A DNA stretch of 64,000 nt from Aquipseudomonas alcaligenes (GTDB lineage Bacteria > Pseudomonadota > Gammaproteobacteria > Pseudomonadales > Pseudomonadaceae): positions 744,001 through 808,000 of the forward strand of contig NZ_FTNW01000002.1 of NCBI RefSeq assembly GCF_900156545.1, in the 5' to 3' direction. Every line of letters begins with the position of its first letter. Position 1 is the stretch's first letter. The notes under the pieces were generated by a model that was not told where the DNA came from, ran no database searches, and saw only the letters and a program-made list of their open reading frames with translations. Position numbers and translations under genes: made by a program. This document shows positions 29,941-39,412 of this stretch, one piece after another.

Positions 29941-32772
29941 ATGGACAAGACCTACCAGCCCCACGCCATCGAAACCGCCCTGTACCAGAACTGGGAGGCG
30001 AACAACTACTTCGCCCCGCAAGGTTCCGGCGAGCCCTACACCATCATGATCCCGCCGCCGAACGTCACCGGCAGCCTGCACATGGGCCATGGCTTCAACA
30101 ACTCGATCATGGACTGCCTGGTGCGCTTCCGCCGCATGCAGGGCCGCAACACCCTGTGGCAGCCGGGCACTGACCACGCGGGCATCGCCACGCAGATGGT
30201 GGTCGAGCGCCAGCTGGCCGCCGAGGGCATCGGCCGCCACGATCTGGGCCGCGAGAAGTTCCTGGAGAAGGTCTGGGAGTGGAAGGAGCAGTCCGGCGGC
30301 ACCATCACCCGGCAGATCCGTCGCCTGGGCAGCTCGGTAGACTGGTCGCGCGAGCGCTTCACCATGGACGAAGGCCTGTCCGAAGCGGTTAAAGAAGCCT
30401 TCGTGCGCCTGCACCAGGACGGCCTGATCTACCGCGGCAAGCGGCTGGTCAACTGGGACACCAAGTTCCACACCGCCATCTCCGACCTCGAAGTGGAAAA
30501 CCACGACGAGAAGGGCCACCTGTGGAACCTGCGCTATCCGCTGGCCGACGGCAAGAAGACCGCCGAGGGCCTGGACTACCTGATCGTCGCCACCACCCGC
30601 CCGGAAACCATGCTCGGCGACAGCGCCGTGGCCGTGCACCCGGAAGACGAGCGCTACAAGGCGCTGATCGGCAGCTACATCGAGCTGCCGCTGGTGGGCC
30701 GGCGTATCCCGATCATCGCCGACGACTACTGCGACCCCGAGTTCGGCACCGGCTGCGTGAAGATCACCCCGGCCCACGATTTCAACGACTATGAAGTCGG
30801 CAAGCGCCACAACCTGCCGCTGATCAACATCTTCGACAAGGACGCCCAGGTGCTCGCCAAGGCCCAGGTGTTCAACATCGACGGCAGCGTCAACGCCGAG
30901 ATCGACGGCAGCCTGCCGGCCGAATACGCCGGCCTCGACCGCTTCGTCGCGCGCAAGCAGATCGTTGCCGCCTTCGAGGCCGCCGGCCTGCTGGAGAAGA
31001 TCGAAGACCACGCGCTGAAAGTGCCGAAAGGCGACCGCTCCGGCACCGTGATCGAGCCGTGGCTGACCGACCAGTGGTACGTCTCCACCAAGCCACTGGC
31101 CGAGAAGGCCATCGCCGTGGTCGAGAGCGGCGAGATCCAGTTCGTGCCCAAGCAGTACGAGAACATGTACTTCAGCTGGATGCGCGACATCCAGGACTGG
31201 TGCATCAGCCGCCAGCTGTGGTGGGGCCACCGCATCCCGGCCTGGTACGACGGGGCCGGCAACGTCTACGTCGGCCGCGACGAGGCGGAAGTCCGCGCCC
31301 AGCACAACCTGGGCGACATCGCCCTGCGCCAGGACGAAGACGTGCTGGACACCTGGTTCAGCTCCGGCCTGTGGACCTTCTCCACCCTCGGCTGGCCGCA
31401 GCAGACCGACTTCCTCAAGACCTTCCACCCGACCGACGTACTGGTTACCGGCTTCGACATCATCTTCTTCTGGGTTGCCCGGATGATCATGCTGTCCACC
31501 CACCTGACCGGGCAGATCCCGTTCAAGACCGTGTACGTGCACGGTCTGGTGCGCGACGGCCAGGGCCAGAAGATGTCCAAGTCCAAGGGCAACGTGCTCG
31601 ACCCGCTGGACATCGTCGATGGCATCGACCTGGAAGCCCTGGTGGCCAAGCGCACCAGCGGCATGATGCAGCCCAAGCTGGCCGAGAAGATCGCCAAGCA
31701 GACCCGCGCCGAGTTCCCCGAAGGCATCGCCGCCTATGGCACCGACGCCCTGCGCTTCACCAACCTGGCGCTGGCCTCCACCGGCCGCGACATCAAGTTC
31801 GACATGGGCCGCGTCGAGGGCTACCGCAACTTCTGCAACAAGCTGTGGAACGCCGCCAACTTCGTCATCGAGAACACCGATAATCAGGACACCGGTATCA
31901 ATGGCGAAGCCGTCGACCTGTCGCCGGTCGACCGCTGGATCATCTCCGCCCTGCAGCGCTGCGAGCAGGACGTCACCCGCCACCTCGATGCCTTCCGCTT
32001 CGACATGGCCGCCCAGGCCCTCTACGAGTTCATCTGGGACGAGTACTGCGCCTGGTACCTGGAGCTGGTGAAGCCTGTTCTCTGGGACGAAAACGCCCCG
32101 ATCGAGCGCCAGCGCGGCACCCGCCGCACCCTGGTGCGCGTGCTGGAAGTGATCCTGCGCCTGGCCCACCCGTTCATGCCCTTCATCACCGAAGAAATCT
32201 GGCAGCGCATCAAGCCCCAGGCGGGCGTCAGCGGCGAAACCATCATGCTGCAGGCCTGGCCGGTGGCCAATGAGAGCCGCATCGACGCTAGCGCCGAAGG
32301 CGACATCGAGTGGGTCAAGCAGCTGATGCTCGGCGTGCGGCAGATCCGTGGCGAGATGAAGATCTCCATGGCCAAGCGCATCGACATCATCGTGCAGAAC
32401 GCCAATGCCGAAGACCTGCGCCGCCTAGCCGACTTCGAGCCGCTGCTCAGCAAACTGGCCAAGCTGGAATCGGTACGCGTGCTGGCCGCTGGCGAAGAAG
32501 CACCGATGTCTGCCACCGCACTGGTCGGCGAGATGCAGGTACTGGTACCCATGGCCGGGCTGATCGACAAGGACGCCGAACTGGCGCGCCTGGACAAGGA
32601 AATCCAGCGCCTGCAAGGCGAAGTGCAGCGCGTCGGCGGCAAGCTCGCCAACGAAGGCTTCGTTGCCAAAGCGCCGGCCGAGGTGCTCGACAAGGAACGC
32701 GCCAAGCTGGCCGAAGCCGAACAGGCGCTGGCCAAACTGGTCGAGCAGCGCGAGAAGATCGCCAATCTGTGA
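29941..32772 (+). CDS. valS: Valyl-tRNA synthetase
   Basis: Class I aminoacyl-tRNA synthetase, 943 aa. It has the HIGH-type motif [14 protein letters not shown] near residue 40, the CP1 editing domain ([40 protein letters not shown]), the KMSKS motif at about residues 544-548 ([10 protein letters not shown]), an anticodon-binding domain and the C-terminal coiled-coil arm ([27 protein letters not shown]) that contacts the tRNA. ATG 29941 yields the usual [11 protein letters not shown] start. A strong terminator follows. Confidence 0.97.
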   Translation: MDKTYQPHAIETALYQNWEANNYFAPQGSGEPYTIMIPPPNVTGSLHMGHGFNNSIMDCLVRFRRMQGRNTLWQPGTDHAGIATQMVVERQLAAEGIGRHDLGREKFLEKVWEWKEQSGGTITRQIRRLGSSVDWSRERFTMDEGLSEAVKEAFVRLHQDGLIYRGKRLVNWDTKFHTAISDLEVENHDEKGHLWNLRYPLADGKKTAEGLDYLIVATTRPETMLGDSAVAVHPEDERYKALIGSYIELPLVGRRIPIIADDYCDPEFGTGCVKITPAHDFNDYEVGKRHNLPLINIFDKDAQVLAKAQVFNIDGSVNAEIDGSLPAEYAGLDRFVARKQIVAAFEAAGLLEKIEDHALKVPKGDRSGTVIEPWLTDQWYVSTKPLAEKAIAVVESGEIQFVPKQYENMYFSWMRDIQDWCISRQLWWGHRIPAWYDGAGNVYVGRDEAEVRAQHNLGDIALRQDEDVLDTWFSSGLWTFSTLGWPQQTDFLKTFHPTDVLVTGFDIIFFWVARMIMLSTHLTGQIPFKTVYVHGLVRDGQGQKMSKSKGNVLDPLDIVDGIDLEALVAKRTSGMMQPKLAEKIAKQTRAEFPEGIAAYGTDALRFTNLALASTGRDIKFDMGRVEGYRNFCNKLWNAANFVIENTDNQDTGINGEAVDLSPVDRWIISALQRCEQDVTRHLDAFRFDMAAQALYEFIWDEYCAWYLELVKPVLWDENAPIERQRGTRRTLVRVLEVILRLAHPFMPFITEEIWQRIKPQAGVSGETIMLQAWPVANESRIDASAEGDIEWVKQLMLGVRQIRGEMKISMAKRIDIIVQNANAEDLRRLADFEPLLSKLAKLESVRVLAAGEEAPMSATALVGEMQVLVPMAGLIDKDAELARLDKEIQRLQGEVQRVGGKLANEGFVAKAPAEVLDKERAKLAEAEQALAKLVEQREKIANL

Positions 32773-32776
32773 TAAG

Positions 32777-32805
32777 AAAAAGGCCCGCTAACGCGGGCCT
32801 TTTTC
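32777..32805 (+). terminator. Intrinsic terminator after valS
   Basis: AGGCCCGC/GCGGGCCT eight-base stem with TAAC loop, preceded by A-run and followed by TTTTTCTTT, four bases past the valS stop. Confidence 0.93.
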
Positions 32806-32826
32806 TTTGCTGGCCAAGGACAGCCG

Positions 32827-33276
32827 ATGATCGAATTGCGCTTCGAATCGACCCTGCCGACCAGCCCGGAGACCGCCTGGCGCTGGATCACCGAGGTGCG
32901 CGCTCTGCGCCAGGAGATGCGCCCCTGGCTGTGGATGAGCATGCCGCGACATATCCACAACCTGCAGGACGTGACGATGGAGCCGGGCCGACCACTGTTC
33001 ACCAGCTGGCTGTGGCTGTTCGGCGTGCTGCCGCTCGGTGTGTCACGCCTGACTCTGCTCTCGCTCACGCCCAACCAGGGCTTCGTCGAACAGTCACCAA
33101 TGACCGGCATGCGCTTGTGGCGCCATGTGCGCAGCCTGGAGCCGGCGGAAGGCGGCGTAAGACTGGTCGATCAACTGACAGTCGATCCACTGCTACCGGC
33201 GCCACTGGTACGCTTGTTCCTGCGCCTGCTGTTCAATAGCCGCCATCGCACACTGCGTCGTCGCGCGCACAGCTGA
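32827..33276 (+). CDS. SRPBCC-like hypothetical protein
   Basis: A 149-residue protein that begins MIELRFESTLPTSPETAWRWITEVRALRQEMRPWL, the first strand and helix of a polyketide-cyclase/SRPBCC (START-like) fold, and contains MTGMRLWRHVRSLEPAEGGVRLVDQLTVDPLLP, matching the long curved sheet of the same fold. Such proteins bind hydrophobic ligands in a cavity. No substrate can be named. It lies ten bases before a small winged-helix gene and may be cotranscribed with it. Confidence 0.7.
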   Translation: MIELRFESTLPTSPETAWRWITEVRALRQEMRPWLWMSMPRHIHNLQDVTMEPGRPLFTSWLWLFGVLPLGVSRLTLLSLTPNQGFVEQSPMTGMRLWRHVRSLEPAEGGVRLVDQLTVDPLLPAPLVRLFLRLLFNSRHRTLRRRAHS

Positions 33277-33286
33277 GGAGTCTTCC

Positions 33287-33583
33287 ATGGAAGTCAGCAA
33301 AACCAGGACCAGTTTCTACCGCCGCCTCTACGTCGCCTGGCTGATCGACAGCGGCACCGCCAGCAGCGTACCGGCGCTGATGGCCGCCACCGGCATGCCG
33401 CGGCGCACCGCCCAAGATACCCTGGCGGCGCTGGCCGAACTGGATATCCACTGCGACTTCGTCCAGCACGACGGCGAGCGCAACAACGCCGGGCACTACG
33501 AAATCCGCGACTGGGGCCCGATCGATCGCGCCTGGGTGGCGGCACACCTGGGCCCGATCAAGGCACTGCTCGGCTACCCCTGA
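33287..33583 (+). CDS. Small winged-helix DNA-binding protein
   Basis: A 98-residue protein with a predicted helix-turn-helix: SGTASSVPALMAATGMPRRTAQDTLAALAELDI, then a wing-like strand pair (CDFVQHDGERNNAGHYEIRDWGPID). It resembles the single-wing HTH proteins that lie near the photolyase region in other pseudomonads. Ligand and targets unknown. GAGGAG nine bases upstream supports the start. It lies directly before the TGTACA operators but is transcribed towards them, so it is probably not under their control. Confidence 0.7.
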   Translation: MEVSKTRTSFYRRLYVAWLIDSGTASSVPALMAATGMPRRTAQDTLAALAELDIHCDFVQHDGERNNAGHYEIRDWGPIDRAWVAAHLGPIKALLGYP

Positions 33584-33622
33584 CGGCGAATCTATACGCC
33601 GCTTCTGTTTACTGGAAATATC

Positions 33623-33646
33623 TGTACAAGAAATTTGACTTGTACA
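33623..33646. promoter_or_regulatory. LitR-type operator pair 1
   Basis: TGTACA at 33623-33628 and 33641-33646 are separated by exactly 12 bases, the TGTACA-N12-TGTACA arrangement reported for LitR in Pseudomonas putida. It overlaps the -35 element of the candidate promoter and so could block polymerase in the dark. Confidence 0.75.
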
Positions 33647-33665
33647 AGAAATCGTTCAAGATAAC
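33635..33665 (+). promoter_or_regulatory. Candidate promoter of the light-response operon
   Basis: TTGACT (33635-33640), a 19-base spacer, then GATAAC (33660-33665). The long spacer is characteristic of promoters controlled by MerR-type regulators. It lies between and overlaps the paired TGTACA operators, 33 bases before the first gene. Confidence 0.5.
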
Positions 33666-33666
33666 T

Positions 33667-33690
33667 TGTACATCAACCACCACTTGTACA
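33667..33690. promoter_or_regulatory. LitR-type operator pair 2
   Basis: TGTACA at 33667-33672 and 33685-33690, again exactly 12 bases apart. It falls at and just after the expected transcription start and ends eight bases before the first ATG. Confidence 0.75.
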
Positions 33691-33697
33691 ACTTGCC

Positions 33698-34642
33698 ATG
33701 AACGAAGCCAAAATCAGAATCGGCATCAGCGCCTGCCTGCTCGGAGCGCCGGTGCGCTACAACGGCGGACACAAGCGCTCGACTCTGTGCACCGAGGTGC
33801 TCGCCGAACATTTCGAGCTGGTTCCGCTCTGCCCGGAGATGGGCATGGGCCTTGGCACGCCGCGCCCGACCATCCGCCTGGTCGGCGAGCCGGAAGCGCC
33901 GCGCGCACTGATGCCCCAGGAGCAGGATCGCGACGTCAGCGAGGCGCTGCGTGCCCAGGTCGACCGCGTACCGGCCGGCCTCAGCGGCTTCGTGCTGATG
34001 CAGAAATCACCGTCCTGCGGCCTGCACCGGATAAAACTGTACAGAGATAACGGTCATCTGGCCGAAAAAGGCAGCCGCGGCATCTTCGCCGCCGCCCTGC
34101 ATGCCCGCTACCCGGAGCTGCCGCTGGAAGAGGAAGGCCGCCTGCACGACCCGGTGCTGCGTGAAAACTTCCTCAACCGCGTGTTCGTCCACGCCCGCTG
34201 GCAGCGTCTGCTGGCCGATGGTATCAGCCGTCAGGGGCTGATCGACTTCCACGCCCGCCACAAGTACCTGCTGATGGCCACCCACCCGCAGCAGCAGAAG
34301 GCCCTCGGCCGCCTGCTGGGCCACCTCGGCCAGCAGGACCTGCACGAGCTGGCCACCCGCTATTTCCGTGAGCTGATGAGCGCGCTGAGCCGTCCGGCCA
34401 CCCGTGGCACCCACAGCAACGTGCTGCAGCACCTGAGCGGCTATCTGAAACAGCACCTGGGCAGTGCCGAGCGCGCCGAACTGCAGCACCTGATCACCCA
34501 GTACCGCGGCGGCGTGATCCCGCTGGTGGTACCGCTGACCCTGCTGCGTCATCACTTCAACCGCCATCCCGACGCCTACATCGCACGCCAGGACTACCTG
34601 CGCCCCTATCCGGACGCGCTCAGCCTGAGGAATGCGATTTGA
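33698..34642 (+). CDS. DUF523/DUF1722 two-domain protein
   Basis: A 314-residue fusion. Residues 1-150 are DUF523 (YbbK-like), with the cysteine motifs IGISACLLGAPVRYNGG, LCPEMGMG and KSPSCGL; residues 180-305 are DUF1722 (YbgA-like) with FLNRVFVHARWQRLL and HARHKYLLMATHP. The biochemical role is unknown, though the conserved cysteines suggest metal or Fe-S binding and homologues are repeatedly found beside photolyase genes. It is the first gene after the TGTACA operators and overlaps the next gene by four bases. Confidence 0.88.
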   Translation: MNEAKIRIGISACLLGAPVRYNGGHKRSTLCTEVLAEHFELVPLCPEMGMGLGTPRPTIRLVGEPEAPRALMPQEQDRDVSEALRAQVDRVPAGLSGFVLMQKSPSCGLHRIKLYRDNGHLAEKGSRGIFAAALHARYPELPLEEEGRLHDPVLRENFLNRVFVHARWQRLLADGISRQGLIDFHARHKYLLMATHPQQQKALGRLLGHLGQQDLHELATRYFRELMSALSRPATRGTHSNVLQHLSGYLKQHLGSAERAELQHLITQYRGGVIPLVVPLTLLRHHFNRHPDAYIARQDYLRPYPDALSLRNAI

Positions 34643-35571
34643 GCGCGGCTCTCGACTACCAGCAGGCCCTCGCACAAGGCTACCTGCCCATCCGCGAGGT
34701 GGCGCGCAGTACCGGCGTGAATCCCGTTACCCTGCGCGCCTGGGAGCGCCGCTACGGTCTGGTGGTGCCGTACCGCACGGCCAAGGGTCACCGCCTGTAT
34801 GCGCCCGAGCAGATCGAGCGCATCCATCAGGTGCTGACCTGGCTCAACCGCGGCGTGGCCGTAGGCCAGGTACGCGAGCTGCTGGAGCAGAACGAGCCAC
34901 CCGAGACGGTCGTCAGCGGCATCTGGGACGAGCTGCGTCAGGCCATGCTGCACAGCATCACGCACCAGGCCGAGCGCAGCCTGGATGAAGCCTTCAACCG
35001 CGCCCAGTCGCTCTACCCGCCCGGCGTGCTCTGTGCCCAGCTGATGTTGCCGCTGCTGGCCGAGCTGGACCGGCGCTGGCACGACCTGCCGTTCGGCGCG
35101 CAGCTGGAACAGGTGTTCTGCCATTCCTGGCTGCGCAGCAAGCTCGGCGCCCGCCTCTACCATGACAACCGCCAGCGTGGCGCCGCGCCGCTGCTGCTGG
35201 TGAACCTGTCGGACAGTCACTTCGAACCCGGCCTCTGGCTGTGCGCCTGGCTGCTCAACGGTGCCGGCTGTCCGGTGCAGGTGCTGGACTGGGCAGTGCC
35301 GCCCAGCGAGCTGGTCCAGGCCGTCGACCACATCGCCCCGCGCGCGCTGCTGCTGTACTCCGGGCAGGCCCTGGCCGCGCCGCTGCGCCACCAGCTGCCG
35401 CGCCTGGCCGAAGCCTGCGCGGTGCCGCTGCTGCTGGCCGGCCCCGCCGCCACCATTCACCACGATGAACTCCAGCTGCTGCAGGGCCTCAACCTCGCCG
35501 CCGACCCGCTGCAGGCCGAACAGCGCCTGCGCGAACTGGACCTGCTGGAGGATGCCCCATGCGCCAGCTGA
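34639..35571 (+). CDS. MerR family light-response regulator, class II LitR-like
   Basis: A 310-residue repressor-type protein. The MerR winged helix at 10-80 (LPIREVARSTGVNPVTLRAWERRYGLV) is followed by a four-helix cap and Rossmann-like cobalamin-binding fold. The pocket is degenerate: the light-sensing W-x9-EH of CarH reads W147-x9-E157-Q158, and the B12 motif DxHxxG reads D192-S-H194-F-E-P-G198, with one extra residue. This suggests a class II LitR that does not use adenosylcobalamin and relies on a separate photosensor. The start is TTG 34639, after GAGGA, in a TTGA overlap with the preceding stop. It probably acts on the TGTACA pairs upstream, regulating its own operon. Confidence 0.85.
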   Translation: MSAALDYQQALAQGYLPIREVARSTGVNPVTLRAWERRYGLVVPYRTAKGHRLYAPEQIERIHQVLTWLNRGVAVGQVRELLEQNEPPETVVSGIWDELRQAMLHSITHQAERSLDEAFNRAQSLYPPGVLCAQLMLPLLAELDRRWHDLPFGAQLEQVFCHSWLRSKLGARLYHDNRQRGAAPLLLVNLSDSHFEPGLWLCAWLLNGAGCPVQVLDWAVPPSELVQAVDHIAPRALLLYSGQALAAPLRHQLPRLAEACAVPLLLAGPAATIHHDELQLLQGLNLAADPLQAEQRLRELDLLEDAPCAS

Positions 35572-36998
35572 TCTGGCTGCGCAGTGACCTGCGCCTGCAT
35601 GACAACACCGCCCTGAGCGCCGCCATGGCCGCCGGCCCGACCCTGGCGGTATACCTGATCAGCCCCGAACAGTGGCGCGAGCACGACGATGCGGCGTGCA
35701 AGGTCGACTTCTGGCTGCGCAACCTGGCCGCCCTGCACACGCAACTGGCCGCACTCAACGTGCCGCTGCTGGTGCGCCAGGCACCGCACTGGCGCGACGC
35801 GCCGCAGGTGCTCGGTGCACTGTGCCGCGAACAGGCGATCGACTGCGTGTGGGTCAACGAGGAATATGGCATCAACGAGCAGGCGCGCGACCACGCCGTG
35901 CAGCAGCACCTGCGCCAGCAGGGCGTGAATCTGCGGACCTGCCTGGACCAGCTGTTCTTCGCCCCCGGCAGCGTGCTGACTCAGGCCGGCAACTACTTTC
36001 AGGTCTACAGCCAGTTCCGCAAGGCCTGCTACCGCAACCTGCACACCGCCATCCCGCCGCTGGTGGCGACGCCGCAGGCGCAGGCCGCGCTGCCCATCGC
36101 CAGCGATCTGCTGCCGCTGGCGGTGGACGGCTTCGCCACGCCCGCGCCGGCCCAGCGTGAGCTCTGGCCGGCTGGCGAGGACGCTGCCCTTAAGCGCCTG
36201 GCCGACTTCGCCGAGGCACGCATGGCCGGGTACCAGGAGCGCCGCGATTTCCCTGCCGTCGATGGCACCAGCCAGCTGTCACCCTACCTGGCTGCCGGCG
36301 TGATCTCGCCGCGCCAGTGCCTGCATGCCGCCTTGCGCATCAACCAGGGCGAGTTCGACAGCGGCAACCCGGGGGTGGTCTGCTGGATCAATGAACTGCT
36401 GTGGCGCGAGTTCTACAAGCACATCCTGGTCGGCTACCCGCGGGTATCGCGGCACCGCGCCTTCCGCACGGAAACCGAGGCCGTGCCGTGGCGCGATGCG
36501 CCCAGAGACCTGGAAGCCTGGCAGCAGGGCCGTACCGGCATCCCCATCGTCGATGCGGCAATGCGCCAGCTGCTGGCCACCGGCTGGATGCACAACCGCC
36601 TGCGCATGGTGGTGGCGATGTTCTTCACCAAGAACCTGCTGCTCGACTGGCGCCTGGGTGAGCGCTTCTTCATGCAGCACCTGATCGACGGCGACCTGGC
36701 CGCGAACAACGGCGGCTGGCAGTGGAGCGCGTCCACCGGTACCGATGCGGCGCCCTACTTCCGCATTTTCAACCCGATCAGCCAGTCGCAGAAATTCGAC
36801 CCGGATGGCCACTTCATCCGCACCTGGGTGCCGGAGCTCGCCGGGCTGAACAAGCGCGACATCCATGATCCTTCGGCCATGGGCGGCCTGTTCGGTATGG
36901 CCGAGTACCCGCGCCCCATCGTCGATCTGGCCCGCTCGCGCGAACGCGCGCTGCAGGCCTTCAAGAACCTGCCTTCTGTGGAGATGAGTGATGTCTGA
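35559..36998 (+). CDS. phrB: Deoxyribodipyrimidine photolyase (class I CPD)
   Basis: Light-driven repair of cyclobutane pyrimidine dimers; 479 aa. The N-terminal antenna domain begins RQLIWLRSDLRLHDNTAL; the FAD-binding domain has VCWINELLWREFYKHIL, MVVAMFFTKNLLLDWRLGERFF and the highly conserved NNGGWQWSASTGTDAAPYFRIFNP. It overlaps the MerR-type gene by 13 bases and the next gene by eight, so it is part of the same light-controlled transcript. Confidence 0.95.
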   Translation: MRQLIWLRSDLRLHDNTALSAAMAAGPTLAVYLISPEQWREHDDAACKVDFWLRNLAALHTQLAALNVPLLVRQAPHWRDAPQVLGALCREQAIDCVWVNEEYGINEQARDHAVQQHLRQQGVNLRTCLDQLFFAPGSVLTQAGNYFQVYSQFRKACYRNLHTAIPPLVATPQAQAALPIASDLLPLAVDGFATPAPAQRELWPAGEDAALKRLADFAEARMAGYQERRDFPAVDGTSQLSPYLAAGVISPRQCLHAALRINQGEFDSGNPGVVCWINELLWREFYKHILVGYPRVSRHRAFRTETEAVPWRDAPRDLEAWQQGRTGIPIVDAAMRQLLATGWMHNRLRMVVAMFFTKNLLLDWRLGERFFMQHLIDGDLAANNGGWQWSASTGTDAAPYFRIFNPISQSQKFDPDGHFIRTWVPELAGLNKRDIHDPSAMGGLFGMAEYPRPIVDLARSRERALQAFKNLPSVEMSDV

Positions 36999-37413
36999 TT
37001 TCCTGCGTCGCTTCGCCACCGAGTTCGCCGCACTCGATGCCAGCAACCTGGCGCGCCTGAGCGAGCTTTACAGCGACGACGTGCTGTTCCGCGACCCGCT
37101 GCACGAGGTCCGCGGCCTGCCGGCGCTGCAGCGCTACTTCGCCGAGATGTATGCCAACGTCGGCCGTCTCGACTTCGACTTCCATGGTTTCGATCAGGTC
37201 TGCGACGGCGAAGGCTACCTGCGCTGGACCATGCACTTCCGCCACCCGCGCCTGCGTGGCGGCGCCTTGATCAGCGTCGATGGCTGCTCACACTTGCTAT
37301 GGTGGGACAAGGTCTACCAGCACCGCGACTATTTCGACGCCGGTGCCATGCTCTATGAACACTTGCCGCTGATGGGCGGCGTCATCGCCTGGCTGAAACG
37401 GAGGTTGGCATGA
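36991..37413 (+). CDS. NTF2/SnoaL-like protein
   Basis: A 140-residue single-domain protein with the cone-shaped NTF2-like fold: FLRRFATEFAALDASNLARLSELYSDDVLFRDPLHEVRG, LQRYFAEMYANV, then strands ending HLLWWDKVYQHRDYFDAGAML. Such proteins bind small hydrophobic ligands or act as isomerases; its substrate is unknown. ATG 36991 has GGAG eight bases upstream and overlaps the end of phrB. It recurs with the following four genes in other bacteria as a lipid-modification set. Confidence 0.85.
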   Translation: MSDFLRRFATEFAALDASNLARLSELYSDDVLFRDPLHEVRGLPALQRYFAEMYANVGRLDFDFHGFDQVCDGEGYLRWTMHFRHPRLRGGALISVDGCSHLLWWDKVYQHRDYFDAGAMLYEHLPLMGGVIAWLKRRLA

Positions 37414-38168
37414 GCAGACGTATCTGGTTGACCGGCGCCAGCAGCGGCATCGGCGCGGCCCTGGCCGAAGTCCTGTTGCAGCAGGGCCACCGCCTGGCCC
37501 TGAGTGCTCGCAATGCCGGTGCCCTGCATGCGCTGGCCGAGCGCTACCCCGGCCAGGTGCTGCAGGCGCCCGGCGACCTCACCGATCCCGAGCAGGTGCG
37601 CGCGATTGGCGAACGCATCGGCGAACACTGGGGAGCGCTGGACCAAGCCATCCTCAACGCCGGCACCTGCGAGTACGTCGATGTGCAGGACTTCCAGGCC
37701 GCCATGGTCGAGCGGGTGATGCGCGCCAACCTGTTTTCTGCGGCCCACTGCGTGGAAGCCGCGCTGCCGCTGCTGCGCCAGGGCGAGCGGCCGCACCTGG
37801 TGGCAGTGTCCAGCTCGGTGACCTTCCTGCCGCTGCCGCGTGCTGAAGCCTATGGCGCGTCGAAGGCGGCCATGAGCTACCTGTTCGACACCCTGCGGGT
37901 CGACCTGGCCGCCGAAGGCATCGCCGTCACTCTGGTCAGCCCCGGCTTCGTCGACACCCCGCTGACGCAAAAGAACGACTTCCCCATGCCGATGCGCTGG
38001 CCGGTGGAGAAGGCCGCACGGCACATCGCCCTGAAACTGGACCGACAGCCCTACCACATCGCCTTCCCCGGCCCCTTCATCGCCATCCTGCGCCTGCTCG
38101 GCAGCCTGCCCAAGGGCCTGCAGCTGGCGCTGGGCAAACGACTCTCCCGCACGGAATCGCACTCATGA
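37410..38168 (+). CDS. Short-chain dehydrogenase/reductase
   Basis: A 252-residue SDR: NAD(P)-binding TGASSGIGAALAEVLL near the start, the NAG motif (ILNAGTCEY), catalytic Ser in VAVSSSVTFLPLP and YxxxK in AEAYGASKAAM. The C-terminal part LDRQPYHIAFPGPFIAILRLLGSLPKG suggests membrane association or a lipid substrate. ATGA overlaps link it to both neighbours. Confidence 0.9.
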   Translation: MSRRIWLTGASSGIGAALAEVLLQQGHRLALSARNAGALHALAERYPGQVLQAPGDLTDPEQVRAIGERIGEHWGALDQAILNAGTCEYVDVQDFQAAMVERVMRANLFSAAHCVEAALPLLRQGERPHLVAVSSSVTFLPLPRAEAYGASKAAMSYLFDTLRVDLAAEGIAVTLVSPGFVDTPLTQKNDFPMPMRWPVEKAARHIALKLDRQPYHIAFPGPFIAILRLLGSLPKGLQLALGKRLSRTESHS

Positions 38169-39412
38169 AAATCGCCATCGTCGGCAGCGGCATCGCCGGC
38201 CTGACCTGCGCCTACCTGCTGCAGCGCCAGCACCAGATCACCCTGTTCGAGGCCAGTGACTGGGTCGGCGGCCATACCCATACGGTGGATGTCGAGGTGC
38301 AGGGCCAGTCCTTTGCCATCGACACCGGCTTCATCGTGTTCAACGATTGGACCTACCCCAACTTCATCCGCCTGCTGGATCAGCTCGGCGTCGCCTCGCA
38401 ACCCACCGAGATGAGCTTCTCGGTGCACGACCCGGCCAGCGGCAGCGAGTACAACGGCAACAATCTCAACAGCCTCTTCGCCCAGCGCAGCAACCTGCTG
38501 CGCCCGGCCTTCTGGGGCATGCTGCGCGACATCCTGCGCTTCAACCGCGAGGCCCAGTTCGACCTCGCCGAACAGCGCATCGCCGCCGACCTGACACTCG
38601 GCCAGTACCTGCAGCAGCGCGGCTACGGCCAGCGCTTCATCGACCACTACATCGTGCCGATGGGCGCGGCGATCTGGTCCATGTCGCTGGCCGACATGCT
38701 GCAGTTCCCCCTGCAGTTCTTCGTGCGCTTCTTCAAGAACCACGGACTGCTGTCGGTCAGTGATCGCCCGCAGTGGCGGGTCATTTCCGGCGGCTCGCGC
38801 AGCTACGTGGCGCCGCTCAGTGCCGGCTTCGCCGAACACATCCGCCTGAACTGCCCGGTGCAGCGCGTGGAGCGTGACGCCGAAGGCGTCACCCTGCACA
38901 GCGCCGCCGGCGTCGAGCGCTTCGACAAGGTGGTGTTCGCCTGCCACAGCGACCAGGCCCTTGCCCTGCTGGCCACACCGAGCGCCGCCGAACGCGACAT
39001 CCTCGGCGCGCTGCGCTACGCCGACAACGACGTAGTACTGCACACCGACACGCGCCTGCTGCCCGAGCGGCCGCTGGCCTGGGCCAGCTGGAACTACCGC
39101 CTCGGCGGGCCGGTCAGCCAGCCGGCGGCGGTGACCTACAACATGAACATCCTGCAGGGCATCCGCAGCGCGACCACCTTCTGCGTCAGCCTCAACCAGA
39201 CCGACGCCATCGACCCGGCGCGCATCCTCGGCCGCTATCGCTACGCCCATCCGCAGTACAGCCTCGACGGCCTGCGCGCCCAGGCCCGCTGGCAGGAACT
39301 GCTCGGCGCCCAGCACAGCTATTACTGCGGCGCCTACTGGGCCAACGGCTTCCATGAGGACGGCGTGGTCAGCGCCCTGCGCGTCGCCGAAGCCTTCGGG
39401 GAGCGCCTGTGA
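38165..39412 (+). CDS. FAD-dependent amine-oxidase-like oxidoreductase
   Basis: A 415-residue flavoprotein with the ADP-binding motif IAIVGSGIAGLTCAYLL, the substrate-domain start EASDWVGGHTHTVDVE, and the ending GAYWANGFHEDGVVSALRVAEAF typical of this family. Homologues lie beside Cfa-like methyltransferases, and in Rhodobacter such a pair is involved in furan fatty acid synthesis from 18-carbon unsaturated acyl chains; a desaturase-type role is therefore a reasonable inference. Coupled by ATGA on the left and GTGA on the right. Confidence 0.88.
   Translation: MKIAIVGSGIAGLTCAYLLQRQHQITLFEASDWVGGHTHTVDVEVQGQSFAIDTGFIVFNDWTYPNFIRLLDQLGVASQPTEMSFSVHDPASGSEYNGNNLNSLFAQRSNLLRPAFWGMLRDILRFNREAQFDLAEQRIAADLTLGQYLQQRGYGQRFIDHYIVPMGAAIWSMSLADMLQFPLQFFVRFFKNHGLLSVSDRPQWRVISGGSRSYVAPLSAGFAEHIRLNCPVQRVERDAEGVTLHSAAGVERFDKVVFACHSDQALALLATPSAAERDILGALRYADNDVVLHTDTRLLPERPLAWASWNYRLGGPVSQPAAVTYNMNILQGIRSATTFCVSLNQTDAIDPARILGRYRYAHPQYSLDGLRAQARWQELLGAQHSYYCGAYWANGFHEDGVVSALRVAEAFGERL

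Noticed and set aside
29833..32169. 778-codon minus-strand open frame opposite valS
   Set aside because: It mirrors the codon pattern of valS and has low-complexity composition with no recognisable domain.
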